Of a DNA stretch of 64,000 nucleotides, positions 31,670-43,079 are shown in pieces (position 1 is the stretch's first letter; every line of letters starts with the position of its first letter). The stretch comes from Doryteuthis pealeii (Eukaryota; Mollusca; Cephalopoda; Myopsida; Loliginidae). The notes under the pieces were generated by a model. It was not told the DNA's origin. It searched no databases and saw only the letters and a list, made by a program, of their open reading frames with translations. Made by a program: the position numbers and the translations under genes. The stretch lies in assembly GCA_023376005.1 (NCBI GenBank), contig CM042150.1:76981796-77045795 (forward strand). Direction: 5' to 3'.

Positions 31670-32080
31670 GATTATCTATTGAAGAGGTTGCTTTCGGTGA
31701 ATATGCCGGGAACGGACAAGAAAAGGCAGGAAATTTAGAGCACGCATGCGTAGAAGAGGGAATTCGATCGTCATAAAGCTAATGCACTGCTGGAGTTGAT
31801 GCTGTTGGCAGTGGCGATTCTATAAGCGGCGACAACGCTATTAAACTGATATGATTGGTTAATCAAGCGGCATAGGAGCTGAAATTAAGCAGAAAGGCGG
31901 AATCTCCTAGGTCAACTCAACCAACATGGCTACGCTTGAGAGCCTTCGTTTCAGAGGCATAAAGGAGACGAGAGTAAAGGTACACAAGAGACATTACTGA
32001 AAAGAAAATTAGAGCAAAGGCTCGCCAAATGTGCTCTTTTATTCTAGCCTCGTACCAGAATTTTCTAGGTTAGCCAGATT
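31670..32080. other. GC-richer unassigned segment
   Basis: Clearly more GC-rich than its surroundings (for example GGAACGGACAAGAAAAGGCA, GCACTGCTGGAGTTGATGCT). At 31926-32000 AACCAACATGGCTACGCTTG opens a 24-codon frame (MATLESLRFRGIKETR...). It could be a promoter/first-exon region or an unrecognised SINE body; nothing decides it. Confidence 0.3.
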
Positions 32081-32159
32081 AATCTCAACTAGTTATTTCA
32101 TTAGTGGATTTTTTCCATGCTTTATAATGTCAAATAACAAAGAAATTTAATTATATTTG

Positions 32160-32235
32160 TGCAGAGGTATAGCTGAGTGGAGTGAGGGCTATTTGAAAAT
32201 GTCCTCGAGCCTCTAATGAAGGTGAGCACAAAAGC
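32160..32235 (+). mobile_element. tRNA-like SINE head
   Basis: GGTATAGCTGAGTGGAGTGA has a near-consensus A box. The B box is not clear. CACGGTCACTGGCAAAAATG near 32319 is repeated as CATGGTCACTGGTAAAATTG near 35434. Confidence 0.4.
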
Positions 32236-32410
32236 TTTGTAAGTAACAGTTCACCAATTGCATAAATAGCCATGACACCGAAGATGTGATAGCGGCATGA
32301 TGGTACGATTCAAAACACGGTCACTGGCAAAAATGTGTATATGTATTTTTGAAACAACCTCTCTCACTCACTCTCTATTTCTACACACACACCGACACAT
32401 ATATACATAA

Positions 32411-32451
32411 GTTAGGGTAGCGTTTCTCGTCTATGTCCACGCTACCCTAAA
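32411..32451. repeat. Perfect short hairpin
   Basis: TTAGGGTAGCGT (32412-32423) and ACGCTACCCTAA (32439-32450) are perfect reverse complements around a 15-base loop. AAGTTAGGGTAG also occurs near 43206. Confidence 0.85.
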
Positions 32452-32503
32452 TTAGATATATCTGCCCTATCCAGGATAGTGAGCACTATTTATTATAATA
32501 TAG

Positions 32504-32640
<137 letters not shown>

Positions 32641-32699
32641 CTGAAAATATACAATTCTGACTTAAAATATTTAGGAAAATCATTAGTTGAAGATGACCT

Positions 32700-33300
32700 G
32701 AGCGTCTAAGGTAAATCATTCTATATTGTTACCAGTAAATTTAAATGAAAAATTACAAAGGATACTTATTATAATTATTACTACTAGCAAAATAAAAACG
32801 CCCTCTGGGCGACGTAAAATAAATATTGCCCGAGGGGATGGGAGTTGAAATTTTAATATCAGAGAGTTTGTATCATAAGTAAAGTAAAATCATCAAATTT
32901 ATTAAAGAATTAAAAACTAAAATAAATTTATTAAAGGAGTAAAAAATAAAAACTTAGTTCTGATAACTTTAAATATATATTAAAATAAAACAAACTATAT
33001 ATAGATAGATAATACCAGGTATGTATTTATCAAAACTTTTTTAAAAAACAATGAGGACTGTCTAATGTTGCATGTTCAAATTTTTTATTCTATGTTATGA
33101 CGATTTTGGGTAATGTGACGTAAGAAGTAACGTAGTTTTTGTTACAGAAAAAACCGGAAGCGAATCTCCATTATTAATAGATAAACGATAAATCAGATAA
33201 ATGGAAAACATTTACTATTTCTAAATATCATCATGATGTTTTTATCTTATTCTATGTAGGAAATTATCATTTAGATGATTCTTAAAACGATTTATTGAAT
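32700..33300. other. Gene-free stretch
   Basis: Contains ACGCCCTCTGGGCGACGT near 32799, a short GC-rich palindrome-like block. Nothing else recognised. Confidence 0.45.
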
Positions 33301-33307
33301 TTTGTTT

Positions 33308-33592
33308 TGGAGGTGCTTGTGGTGTAATGGTTGTCCTCGTAGAAAATGAACTCGGTGATCTGAGTTCGAAATTCTGCTAATACTCTTAGGAAAATTATAA
33401 ATCCAACTATTATCTATGGGTAAATAGTACGGCATACTGGACTCTTTGGCCTTGGTTAGCTAACTAGTAAATGAGAAGGAAATTTCTGAATTCAAATCTA
33501 CTAACTCCGCTGAAGAAATTGACCTTGTATCAGATTCTGCTCGCGCGGAGGAGTTGGTAAATATATATATATATATATATATTATATTGATG
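33308..33592 (+). mobile_element. tRNA-derived SINE, type A, nearly complete
   Basis: GAGGTGCTTGTGGTGTAATGG starts the head and GAGTTCGAAATTCTGC is the B-box region. TAATACTCTTAGGAAAATTA, TATGGGTAAATAGTACGGCA, TTTGGCCTTGGTTAGCTAAC and TGAATTCAAATC are body blocks. It ends GAGGAGTTGGTAAATATATA, running into (TA)n. Confidence 0.82.
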
Positions 33593-33649
33593 GATGTTCC
33601 CATAAATGTTCCATTATCTATCATCTATTTGTCAATATTTTGATTGATT

Positions 33650-33700
33650 TATTTTAAGGGTACGTCAAACCTGTCCAGGGTTATTTTATGACAAGCGGTA
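33650..33700 (-). repeat. Recurrent 3' module, isolated
   Basis: TTAAGGGTACGTCAAACCTG and AGGGTTATTTTATGAC: the reverse-complement form, with no head. Confidence 0.55.
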
Positions 33701-33859
33701 AATTGTGTGTGATGGTCAAATTTATTGTTATGCCTTTTTAAAAGTTTTTCTTGATTTTGTCAGCAGACTGCTTACACTTATTTGTTGACAAATGGATCGG
33801 GAATCACTTTAAGGGACAAGTTTAAAGGGTAAAGTTAAAGTTTATTGTTATATTATTTG

Positions 33860-34130
33860 TATAATCTTATTTCTTTCAGGAAGGAAAAATGTCATCTATA
33901 TTGAAATTTTCAACTGTATCTCTCAAACTGTTTGTGTTGTATATACGTTGTCTTGTAAAATCATCACGTTCTATTAGAATGTGTTTAATAATAAAGAGAG
34001 TTTGACATGCGATGCGTCCCGATTGGTTTTCTTGTTTTGTGTGACCTATACGGAATCGGCATATAGTGACTTGTTTCCTTTCTGGACTTTGTCAATATTC
34101 TAAATTTAAAAAAAAAAAAATTTTGAAACT
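33860..34130 (-). pseudogene. LINE C-terminal relic (zinc-finger-like tail after RNase H)
   Basis: The minus strand, in frame, gives VTICRFRIGHTKQENQSGR, then IACQTLFIIKHILIERDDF, then TRQRIYNTNSLRDTVENFN and IDDIF. From recall, RFRIGHT, the Cys pair before IKHIL and the ER/EC-xx-F block are the signature of the C-terminal tail of RNase H-containing LINEs; here several Cys are lost. A poly-T run at about 34110-34122 interrupts its 5' side. The identity of the upstream frame (34297-34557) is unclear. Confidence 0.65.
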
Positions 34131-34139
34131 GTCTATTTC

Positions 34140-37100
34140 TTTTGTAGACACCATGTAAGTTCATTTCGCCCGCGTTGGGTTGACTTCATCTCAGTAAGTG
34201 TAGATATAAGAACGTCTATATTCATTACTGTTTAATGAGAAAATCTCTTGACGAAATGTAAAATGTGCGTCTATATAAGTAAGAGGAAAGGATACTTTAG
34301 TTACGAATATTTGTGTTTCTGTGTACGCGTGCCAAAATGTTGTTGTCTCTCGATTTGACAGTGCTCAATATCAACGGGCATATTTCCACAGAGTCTGTAC
34401 TGTTCAAAAAGCTACAAGGTTTAGCATTATCTAAGTGAGCAATGGCAATATGCCCAGGTATTACTTGAAATATTGCCACGAGTGTGAGTTTATCAGACGA
34501 GATAAGAAAACTTATAGCGGGGTTTATTTTATTTATTTGGCCAAGAGAGAATGTCACTTTCCTTAAGGTAGTTCATGTTTAATCGATATCGACAGCTTTG
34601 TCTACTAAAGAAGAAATGTACAAGTGATTTCGCCGGAGTCACCAGAATAGTTTTTTTCTTTTCATTTTTTATATTCTATAGCTCCGCGAACTTCTTTAGG
34701 TGATTGTGTGCTGTTAGACAGATTGTGATCGATTTTTCTTAATTTGATTTTTATTAAAATAAACACGTTATGATCGATTTCTTTCAGTTGTTTTTGTAAT
34801 GTAAGAGAAAACACTTTTTTCCCTAAAGAGAGGCAATAAAGGGAATGTAATATTATAATTAAATTTAAGGACACCCCAGCGGCCATTAAGTTTGATTTCA
34901 AGGTTTGTACTATTTATAGAATATTATAATTGAAAATAAATAAAATAAGTACTCTATGATTAGTTATTTCTCTTGATCTATAATATCTGGGCCAGTGCGA
35001 TCGAAAATCTCTCATTATTATTAGTAGTATTAGTAATATTGGATATTGCTTCATTCTCTCAGTGAGAGTATATTTAACACTATTGCGCTAACAAAAATCT
35101 CGCTGTGATGTACTATTTTTCAAAAGAAGTTAGGAAGCTTTGGCTGCCTTGGCACACGGGACTAAAATTGCTTACAATGCTGATAATGTGAACAGATGGA
35201 ATTGCAAACTTAACAAATCGTTTCAATTTCTATTCAAGTGCATCTTGTTTCAATTGCTGCTGATTGTTACAGGTTTTGTTCTATGAATTTAAATGGCTAA
35301 ATCAAATCCTAAAATTGCAACTACTGGTCACGTCGGAACCAGCAAGTTACGGTTGAACATCACGTAAACTTACCAGGGTTTACAGTCTGATGTAGATAAT
35401 CAGCATTCTAATCGAAACATTTTTTTAAAAACATGGTCACTGGTAAAATTGTGTATACATTTTTTGTGTAACGCATATAGATTATTTTAGAACATTTAAA
35501 CTTTCTGTATTATCCAATAGAAAATTCCACTTGATTATACAAGATGCGAGTATAATATCCGCCCACATTTTAAACTGTCACCTGTGGGGTGCAAGTAAAG
35601 GGAGGCAAGAGACAATGGTAGCTCAATCTGCCCCCAATATATCATAGCTTGGATCGGTGTACACCGTGTGTTTACTGTTAAAATATTTTTTTTTAAAGAG
35701 TAGTTAATATGTAATTACTACAGAGAACTAATCATGTTCATTTCATGTTACGCCGAAATGATACTATTCTGGAGAGAATGTTCAATCCTTAAAGTATCGA
35801 TTTTCTATCCGGGACAGCCCTACTCAGACGTAAAATGAGCACGAAAAACTCTTCGTAGCACTTAGAGATTTACTTGTCTTTAAGAAAGCAAGTTTCAGCA
35901 GCAACACACGGCGTGCAACGACCCAAGCCCTGATCGTATTTAAAAATTAAATGGTAATACATCAACTAGATGGAGCAACCACTACCATTTGCCTAACTGC
36001 TCTTGCACTAAACAATGTGGGAGGTAATTCTATTGCAATATGTATTTATGTCTTTTTATGTTTAGTAGTTTGTTTTTTTAAGAAAAGTCATCTAGTTACT
36101 ATGTTACAATAATACCATATTGAATCGGAAGCCTAAATATTGTAATAATTACTGAGTTAAACTAACTGGTCATTGTTAGTGAGTTTTTTTATCACTAAGT
36201 TCCTCATAGTCCCGATCTTTTGTCATAGTAAGTTTATTAATCTTATCTGAGTCCCTGTGACTACTTTCCGTTCCCCGAATCAATATCCGGTTCTATTGTC
36301 AGAGAATTGTTGTTGAAGACTTCTAGCAATGTTTCTTGTAGTGGAAACAATGTCTTTATTCTCAAGGAAACTAATATGCAATAGATAAAGTTGTTTTGTA
36401 ATCATATCGGTTATAAAATTGTTTTCCACAATCAGGTTTATTACGATATAGCCAGGCCTCGTACTTGTGTTCAGTGAAACGAGCAGGATCGGCATCACAG
36501 TGGCGAATTAGCATCGTATATGTTGATGCACTGAAATTGGCAGACAAGTAACATCACAAGGACGAATTAAGTAGGAATTATGCGAGATTATAGGGATTAT
36601 ACAATACGGGATATTTCTTAGTATAGCCAACAAAACGAGAACTACCCATTGGATTGAATAAAGGGTTCGGTTAACAATTCAGAGAATATTATTCAAAGAT
36701 GACTGGCCTCTGAAGAAATACAGAAGGTAGAATAACAAACGCTATAATAGCGACAATTCTTCATCTAACAACTTCAGACATAAAGCGTCTGCTCTCATTT
36801 CTGTTGGTGCAAATACATTTTTAACAAAGACAATAAAATATTCTTCGATAGAGCGTTAATAAATTCTTTTGTACTTTGAACATGTCACAATAGGCGATAG
36901 AGCACATTCATACTTTACTCCCAGAAACAAATCAAAACCAAACAAATACAGATATATGTGCATATTTTGCTAAAGCTAGCTGAATATCTACATAATGTAA
37001 GAATGAGAGTCAGCTGAAAGCCATACGCTTTTGTCCATCCAATGCTTCAGTCCATTAAACGTAGGATGACGAGTTTTGTTTTCATGCAATCAAAGATTAA

Positions 37101-37320
37101 TGTCCTTTGGGTGTCTTGTTTTTTTTTCTTTTAGGAGCTGATATAGCGTGTGAGATATGAGGTTTTTGTTTACGTCGAAAACAAAAGGCCTCTTGTGGTT
37201 CGAGCATAAATCACACTGTATCTTATCACTAATTCCATCAGCTGCACAAAACTAGTAAATAAGTTTTAATCTTGGAGACAGCTGCCATATACACCCGCTT
37301 CTAATTGAAATATATTAAAA
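34140..37320. other. Gene-free stretch
   Basis: No exon recognised. The minus frame 34297-34557 (86 codons) has mixed codon use and could be an upstream part of the LINE at 33860-34130, but no domain is recognised. ATGTTTCTTGTAGTGGAAAC and AATGTCTTT near 36328-36356 are echoed near 39682-39712. 36635-36680 is a family G echo. Confidence 0.45.
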
Positions 37321-37327
37321 TTGCTTA

Positions 37328-37485
37328 ACAGAGGTAAGTGGATACGGTTACCCGAGCTCAAATCCCTGCTTGGACAGTTTGCATTCGCTTTATATTGATA
37401 TCACTTAGAAAGGTATGAATATATTTCTCCCACCAGCCAAGAATAAATAGCAGACTGTTTGCAGTACCTTAAAGTTGTAAAAGAA
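37328..37485 (+). mobile_element. tRNA-derived SINE fragment, type A
   Basis: GAGCTCAAATCCCTGCTTGG (B box), TCACTTAGAAAGGTATGAAT and CACCAGCCAAGAATAAATAG are type A body blocks. The head and 3' end are degraded. Confidence 0.6.
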
Positions 37486-37589
37486 ATCATTTAGAAAATT
37501 CGATAATAGTTAAAGTCAAGAAGCATTCTCTGCTACCATGCACCAAAAAATAAACTATCACATATTACTTTATTTCGATAGTCAAACTT

Positions 37590-37662
37590 GAATTAAATTT
37601 GATATTAAGTAATCCGAAAACTGTTGAAATGCCGTCAAAGAGAGTAACCAAAACAAACCAGA
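37590..37662 (+). repeat. Recurrent 3' module
   Basis: GATATTAAGTAATCCGAAAA, then TGTTGAAATGCCGTCAAAG, then ACCAAAACAAACC: module without a recognisable head. Confidence 0.6.
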
Positions 37663-37669
37663 GCACTTT

Positions 37670-40155
37670 CAAGTAAGCCCTATTGCTCTGAGGGATGTTA
37701 AAGGATACGTCCACGTCAATTGTTTAGAGTGAAATAGTAGGATTTTTCAGTCCACACAGCTAATCTCTTTATAAATCCTTACCCATAATTTCTAAACCGG
37801 TCTCGTAAGTAATGAGTTGAATACTCTGCTACACATTTGAGATCTTGGAGGAAACTGAAATTAACTTAGTTAAAAATCATTATTGTTTTTTTTTTAAGTA
37901 TTTAGCTCTATCTCGAGAAGTATTAACTAAACCTTTAAGGGATTTGAACTACGCGCAGGAAGCAAACGTTGTGCACATTTCTGCCACTAGTCTTTGTTAG
38001 TGTAACAAATCCAGACAAAATCATTTAAAAAGTAGTGGACACTAAGTGTTAAGGTAAGGGAATGCTTTTATGCGTACAAATTCATGTAATTAGTGTTGTT
38101 AGTTCCCCGTGTAAAGGTAATCTTTGTGCTTATATATTTTAAAAGGTATTTTCTATGCATACATGTCCCATAATAAAGAAAAAAATGAACATCGATTTTC
38201 TTTCATCATTTTCGAAAAATCTTTGTCTAAGTACAAGCTGGGGTCAGGAATTACACGAGTTGAAAAAAAGGAGCAGTAGCAGACTGAAATTCTTTCAATT
38301 TTTTCAAATTAACAGAGAAAGGAAGAAACTAAAGGCAAATTAACTGAAAGGAAATATAAATTGAAAAAGAAAGAAAGAATACGAAGTAACGCAGAAGAGA
38401 AAGAAGACTGACGTCCAAGCCGAGGTCAGAAAATTTTCAAAACAAAGATTCATTATTTGTAGCAAGAATGGAACAAGTTGAAACATTCATTGTTAAAGAA
38501 TTTAAAAAAGAGTTTCCTATTGTCATTCCACTTTGCTTTGTTCCTTTGTTTCTTTTCTGACAATCGAAACTGATGAAATATTTCATTTTTTTTAAACAAC
38601 TTTTGAATTTTTGTCAAATTCTGTTAACTATGAAACCAACCAGAAAAAAAAAAAAAAAAAAACAACTGGATCTGGGGAAAAATATTTTAGTTCAAGTAAG
38701 AGAAAATTTCCCAAAATGGTAATTAATGACAGGAAGAAGACATTCACTTCTTTAACAAAGAATTTATTTTAATGTTCCCCGACCCACGGAAAGTTATGAA
38801 ACTGATTTTTATGCTCAGTAATCATGATTATTTGTCCTGGAAAACATGATGAATTCAATTCGGGTTTTCTTTGTTTAGAATTAGAAGTGCATTTGGTCAA
38901 GTGTATCACCAAAACGGTAAACTTGGACATCATGTTTTATTATGCAATCAATTATCAAATCCTGTGTCAGGCATTGAACAATGAGACATAAAAATGTTAA
39001 AGCAGACTTATGGAGTCCAAGCTTTACTTTGGAAACATGTTTTTTGGGTGGCATTAAGCATCTTTAGATCACCGACAGACTATGGAAGAAATATCAGTGT
39101 CATTACTTTTAAGATACTTTCTGTGAAATGGTTTTTAGCTAAAAATATTTGAGTAGTAGAGGGAAATATTTCTTAAACTGCTCTTTAAAAAAAGCTTTTG
39201 AAGGAAATCATTTTCTTCTTTTTCATTCTTTTTAGATTTTCATTAAAAAAAGAAAGATGAACATACTTTTAAAAAATTTGATTTATGCAAAGGAAAATTT
39301 AGAATGGAAAATATATTTCTTATAGAGAAAAGATATTGAAGATGCTAATAATTAAATTAAAAAAAGAATCCTTGTGTCTCTCCTTTTTCCAAAAACTCCG
39401 TGACCAACCGAATTTCTACCATGGCTGTATCATGTTTTTGTATTTTTACCTGTATGATGGGATATTTCAAAATTCCATATCTATTCACCATTATATTCAA
39501 ATAAAGCTCTATTTTCAGTTAAACCAGTGATACGTACGAGAGCTGCTGCCAGCGGCTTACGGTAGGATCGCAGTGGTGGGAGAGCAACTGTGAGTGGTTT
39601 AAACTAGTTAATATTTTTACGAACATAGAATGGATTGGATCAAAACAACAGAAGGCAGTGTCAGTTGAAAACTGCCAACATTGTTTCTAGCTGTGGTAAC
39701 AACGTCTTTGTCGGTATGTGGTTTACCAAGGTGACTATTTTTAAGGTGATGCGTTTGATTTGCATTTAAATTGACACAGGTCTCATTATTTGATTCTCAG
39801 ACCTCAAATAATTTCACATTTTAAATATAATTTGTAAAAGAAAACCTCGACTATCGAAGAACATTTTTTGTCAGGAAGAAATTTATTAACGTCTGCAATG
39901 ACAAGGAATCATATACATCCCAGGATGCTATTTTTTGATGGGTCAATATTTTGTAGATTAGTATCATGGAAGTCTGACCAAATTCAGAGAAAACTGTTCA
40001 CAGTCAAAAAAGTTTGTAGGTTGCTGACGATCATGCGTTATTTCACCAAAGTGTTAGACTGGAATGAAAGTGTCGCGGAGAGTTACTTAAGGAAGTAATT
40101 TTAAAGAAATATATTATTCTCTTCCTCCAACGAACTTCTAATCCGAATCAAGCAA
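37670..40155. other. Gene-free stretch
   Basis: AT-rich with a poly-A run at 38643-38661. 38700-39100 has more balanced, apparently unique sequence. The plus frame 39868-40098 has no recognised domain. No SINE was seen between 37.7 and 40.1 kb. Confidence 0.45.
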
Positions 40156-40162
40156 CATATGT

Positions 40163-40443
40163 ATTGAGCCACCATACACACATGATCAGGAGGTGACAAA
40201 AGGTGAATTTTTTAAGCGGAATTTGATAGGTTTGAATTAGGTTTTTCTTCTAGACCGATTGCTAAACCATAGTTCGAGAGTGCAGTCTACTCTATACTAT
40301 TTACTGAAGGGAGAATAGTTGGATGCATCATTTTCTAAAGGACATTAGCGCTATTTGAAATACAAACAACGTCGTACAGGATTTGAAGCCGGGTCCCTGG
40401 GTCCATTTTTTAAAACAATAACCATTACACAACAAGCGACCCC
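40163..40443 (-). mobile_element. tRNA-derived SINE, type A
   Basis: Minus strand: TTGTTGTGTAATGGTTATTG head, body TAGCGCTAATGTCCTTTAGA, TTCAGTAAATAGTATAGAGT, GGTTTAGCAATCGGTCTAGA and AATTCAAACCTATCAAATTC. The tail lacks TA units. Confidence 0.72.
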
Positions 40444-40609
40444 ATAAAATAAAGCAATATACAAAAATAATGTTTTTGAACAATCTGCTAAATCAATCAA
40501 AATATTTTCCTACGTTATAGAATTCAGATTTTCTATTGATCACAGCATTCTACAAGTCTCAAACTGTGTGCTCTATCTCAGATTTTGAAACATACACACA
40601 CACACAAAC

Positions 40610-40612
<3 letters not shown>

Positions 40613-40670
<58 letters not shown>
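40613..40670. repeat. (TA)n microsatellite
   Basis: About 29 TA units after a short CA run at 40593-40610. Confidence 0.95.
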
Positions 40671-40674
<4 letters not shown>

Positions 40675-40892
40675 TTTCTCAATTGTTTCCCAACTCAATT
40701 TTTTGTCAAAAACATAAAATGCCAGTACGAGATATTCTTTTAAAGGTATCAGCCGAGGAAAATGACGACAGGTAGAAGAGGATTCCTGCCTTTCACAAAA
40801 ATATTAGTTGAAATTAAATATAACCATAGCCCAAATTTAAACGTAGTTCTCCGATGATTGTTGCTTGGCCCACATTTGTACAGGGGCCTATT

Positions 40893-41180
40893 TGGAAGCG
40901 CGTGGTATAATGGTTAAAGTCATGGGAAATGGACTCGTCGCCCCGAGTTCAAATCCTGGATGTGGTAATTGCATTTTCACTTTGCACTAATACCCTTGGG
41001 AAAGGTATGAATCCTACTCTCCCTCCAGCTATGGGTAAATAGTAGGTCTCTTTAACCTTGGTTAGGCAACCGATCTAGGAGAAGGAAAACTCTGAATTCA
41101 AACCTGTTGAACTCCGCTTAAAAATTGACCTTGTGTCACATCCTGCCCGTGCAGAGGGGTTGGTAAATATATATATATAT
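40893..41180 (+). mobile_element. tRNA-derived SINE, type A, reference-quality copy
   Basis: Full element: head GGAAGCGCGTGGTATAATGG (A-box region), GAGTTCAAATCCTGGATG (B box), then ACTAATACCCTTGGGAAAGG, CTACTCTCCCTCCAGCTATG, GGTAAATAGTAG, TAACCTTGGTTAGGCAACCG, ATCTAGGAGAAGGAAAACTC, TTGACCTTGTGTCACATCCT and GTGCAGAGGGGTTGGTAAAT, ending in about six TA units. It is the clearest template for the other type A copies. Confidence 0.88.
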
Positions 41181-41490
41181 GAAGCAGAGACATTCACACA
41201 TATGCACTGTGCCATAAATCAATTTGGTACAATCCTAAAGTGTACACAAGTATACACACGCTATTATTATACGGATTCATATCTATTCACAGAGATGTAA
41301 ATCTGTGCAGAACCACACCGCACGCACACACACATCTATAATCTTAATTACGTGGAGAAACAAAGAATGATGTTAGGAAAGAACTGTCAGCAGCAAGGTT
41401 AATATCGTTAAGCAATGTAGACCCATTAGAGTAGAAATTACAGGCGAAGTCGTATTTATCATTAAAAATATCGCTCACAAAAATAGATGC

Positions 41491-41706
41491 ATGGCTGCTT
41501 CAAGACACCATTTTCGCGGCGGAATATTTGATAAAAATAACGAAAGTGAATTTCGAGAGGTAGACGAATCCGCGTGCGGTAAGCAGAAAACCGTACGACT
41601 TTTCGTGGCCCAACGAATCAAGCTTTTGAATATAAACGAGATAACTGGAGATTTTTTTTTCATTTATGTCGAGTGTTCCAAGGCAAACTACGATGGTCTC
41701 CATTGA
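41491..41706 (+). CDS. Candidate N-terminal exon of a channel of the same pLGIC family (uncertain)
   Basis: Plus-strand open frame of 71 codons with even codon use in an AT-rich setting. Residues 31-56 run KQKTVRLFVAQRIKLLNINE then ITGDFF, and residues 58-63 are IYVECS. This pattern (basic residues, a V-R-L-x-V strand, I-x-x-L-x-x-I-N-E, then a strand ending V-E-x-S) resembles the beta1-beta2 segment of Cys-less pLGIC ligand-binding domains as I recall them, where VExSW is usual; Trp is Lys here. No signal peptide is visible. A nine-T run lies at the GDFFF codons. After residue 65 the frame probably leaves the exon, but no clear GT donor was found; AAG|GCAAAC would be a rare GC donor. It may be a pseudo-exon. 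The two overlapping minus frames are shadows. Confidence 0.38.
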   Translation: MAASRHHFRGGIFDKNNESEFREVDESACGKQKTVRLFVAQRIKLLNINEITGDFFFIYVECSKANYDGLH

Positions 41707-41719
41707 TGGATACGAGAGT

Positions 41720-42025
41720 TAGACAATTCAATAAAACAAAAATGTTATTCAACCATTTTTATATAAACATTGTATACTCCACAATTAGATGTGCTGATTA
41801 CGCAATCCATTATAGCAATGTCGATCCAAACTGTAATAACAATGCTTATTTACTTTAAGATTTGATCTAATCTTGAACTGACAACAGTGTATTTAAAATG
41901 TCTATCAGGCAATCTTTTAAAAATAATTACTCGCGCTAATCTTTTGAAGAATTCAGTTGTTTAATGAGTTTAATTAAATTAGCAAGAAAGCATCAAGTAT
42001 CAAGTGACGACCATTTTTAAAGGTT
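41720..42025. other. Gene-free AT-rich stretch
   Basis: No receptor exon following 41706 was recognised. Confidence 0.45.
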
Positions 42026-42028
42026 ACA

Positions 42029-42031
<3 letters not shown>

Positions 42032-42074
<43 letters not shown>

Positions 42075-42098
42075 TATAATATATATATATATATAATG
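42032..42098. repeat. Interrupted (TA)n microsatellite
   Basis: TA runs broken by AATATATATAATATA. Confidence 0.95.
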
Positions 42099-42337
42099 TT
42101 GTTCTGGTTCGCACGCAAGAATTGAAAAAAAAATAACGTAGCGCTCAACTGTTATTACACAGCCATTATAATAGAAAAGTTGCAGAAACACACACAACCT
42201 ATCAAATAGGGGACATATTCTGCCAAAATAATAATTCAATGCCTGAAGAAGACAACAGATCAGAAACACGTGTCGCATATGTAAGATAAAAAGAATAAAA
42301 TTTTTTTTCTGAGAACATAATACATTTTGCGGACCAT

Positions 42338-42344
<7 letters not shown>

Positions 42345-42408
<64 letters not shown>
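42345..42408. repeat. (TA)n microsatellite at a LINE 3' end
   Basis: About 32 TA units. On the minus strand it directly follows GATGATAATGATGAC, the end of the LINE relic at 42410. Confidence 0.95.
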
Positions 42409-42409
<1 letters not shown>

Positions 42410-42412
<3 letters not shown>

Positions 42413-42560
42413 ATCATTATCATCACGGCGTCCGACAGCATGGATTGCTTTGATACTTTTCAAATGTTTCATTAAAGTGGTGCAACCATGAAGTAGTACT
42501 GGCACATGGAAGAATTCTAAAAAAGACCAGATTTCCAGCGAGATAGATAAATAAATACGA
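42410..42560 (-). pseudogene. LINE 3'-end relic, internally deleted
   Basis: The minus frame gives VPVLLHGCTTLMKHLKSIKA (near 42445-42505), then IHAVGRRDDNDD, and then (TA)n. LLHGCTT matches LSVLLYGC of the copy at 60090-60575, and the jump from the LMK region to a GATGAT-rich 3' end implies deletion of most of the C-terminal region. Confidence 0.6.
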
Positions 42561-42997
42561 TAGAATTCTAAGTCCGATCTTGGCACAAGGGAATATTTCA
42601 GAAAGAAAATCAAATCAAACTATATACGGATGTCATGGAAATGTCAAACTTGTAGAATTCATGAAATATTAGTATAATAAACGATAACCAAAGGAAGGAA
42701 ATTGAATATGTTTTGTATATAAAAAAAGAAAAAAATGTCTACACATGTAAATCTTGAGAAGCGAATGTGTGTGTATAAAATGATTTTTATTTCGCGAATT
42801 TGAGTACGGAAAACGTATTTTACAACCCATCATATGTTAACTTAGAGGAAACCAAGAAAAAAGGAATGACTATACCTATGTTTCTCACTCACTCTCTATA
42901 TATACACACACATATACACATCAAAACAATTGATCTGTTCTCATACAAAAGCTGTGATTGCCACATATTGTTCATTAGATAACTATATTTCTCTCTA

Positions 42998-42999
<2 letters not shown>

Positions 43000-43074
<75 letters not shown>
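43000..43074. repeat. (CT)n(TA)n microsatellite
   Basis: About 14 CT units then about 23 TA units. Confidence 0.95.

Positions 43075-43079
<5 letters not shown>

Noticed and set aside
34297..34557. 86-codon minus frame upstream of the LINE tail
   Set aside because: It might belong to the LINE, but it does not contain RT or RNase H motifs that I can identify.
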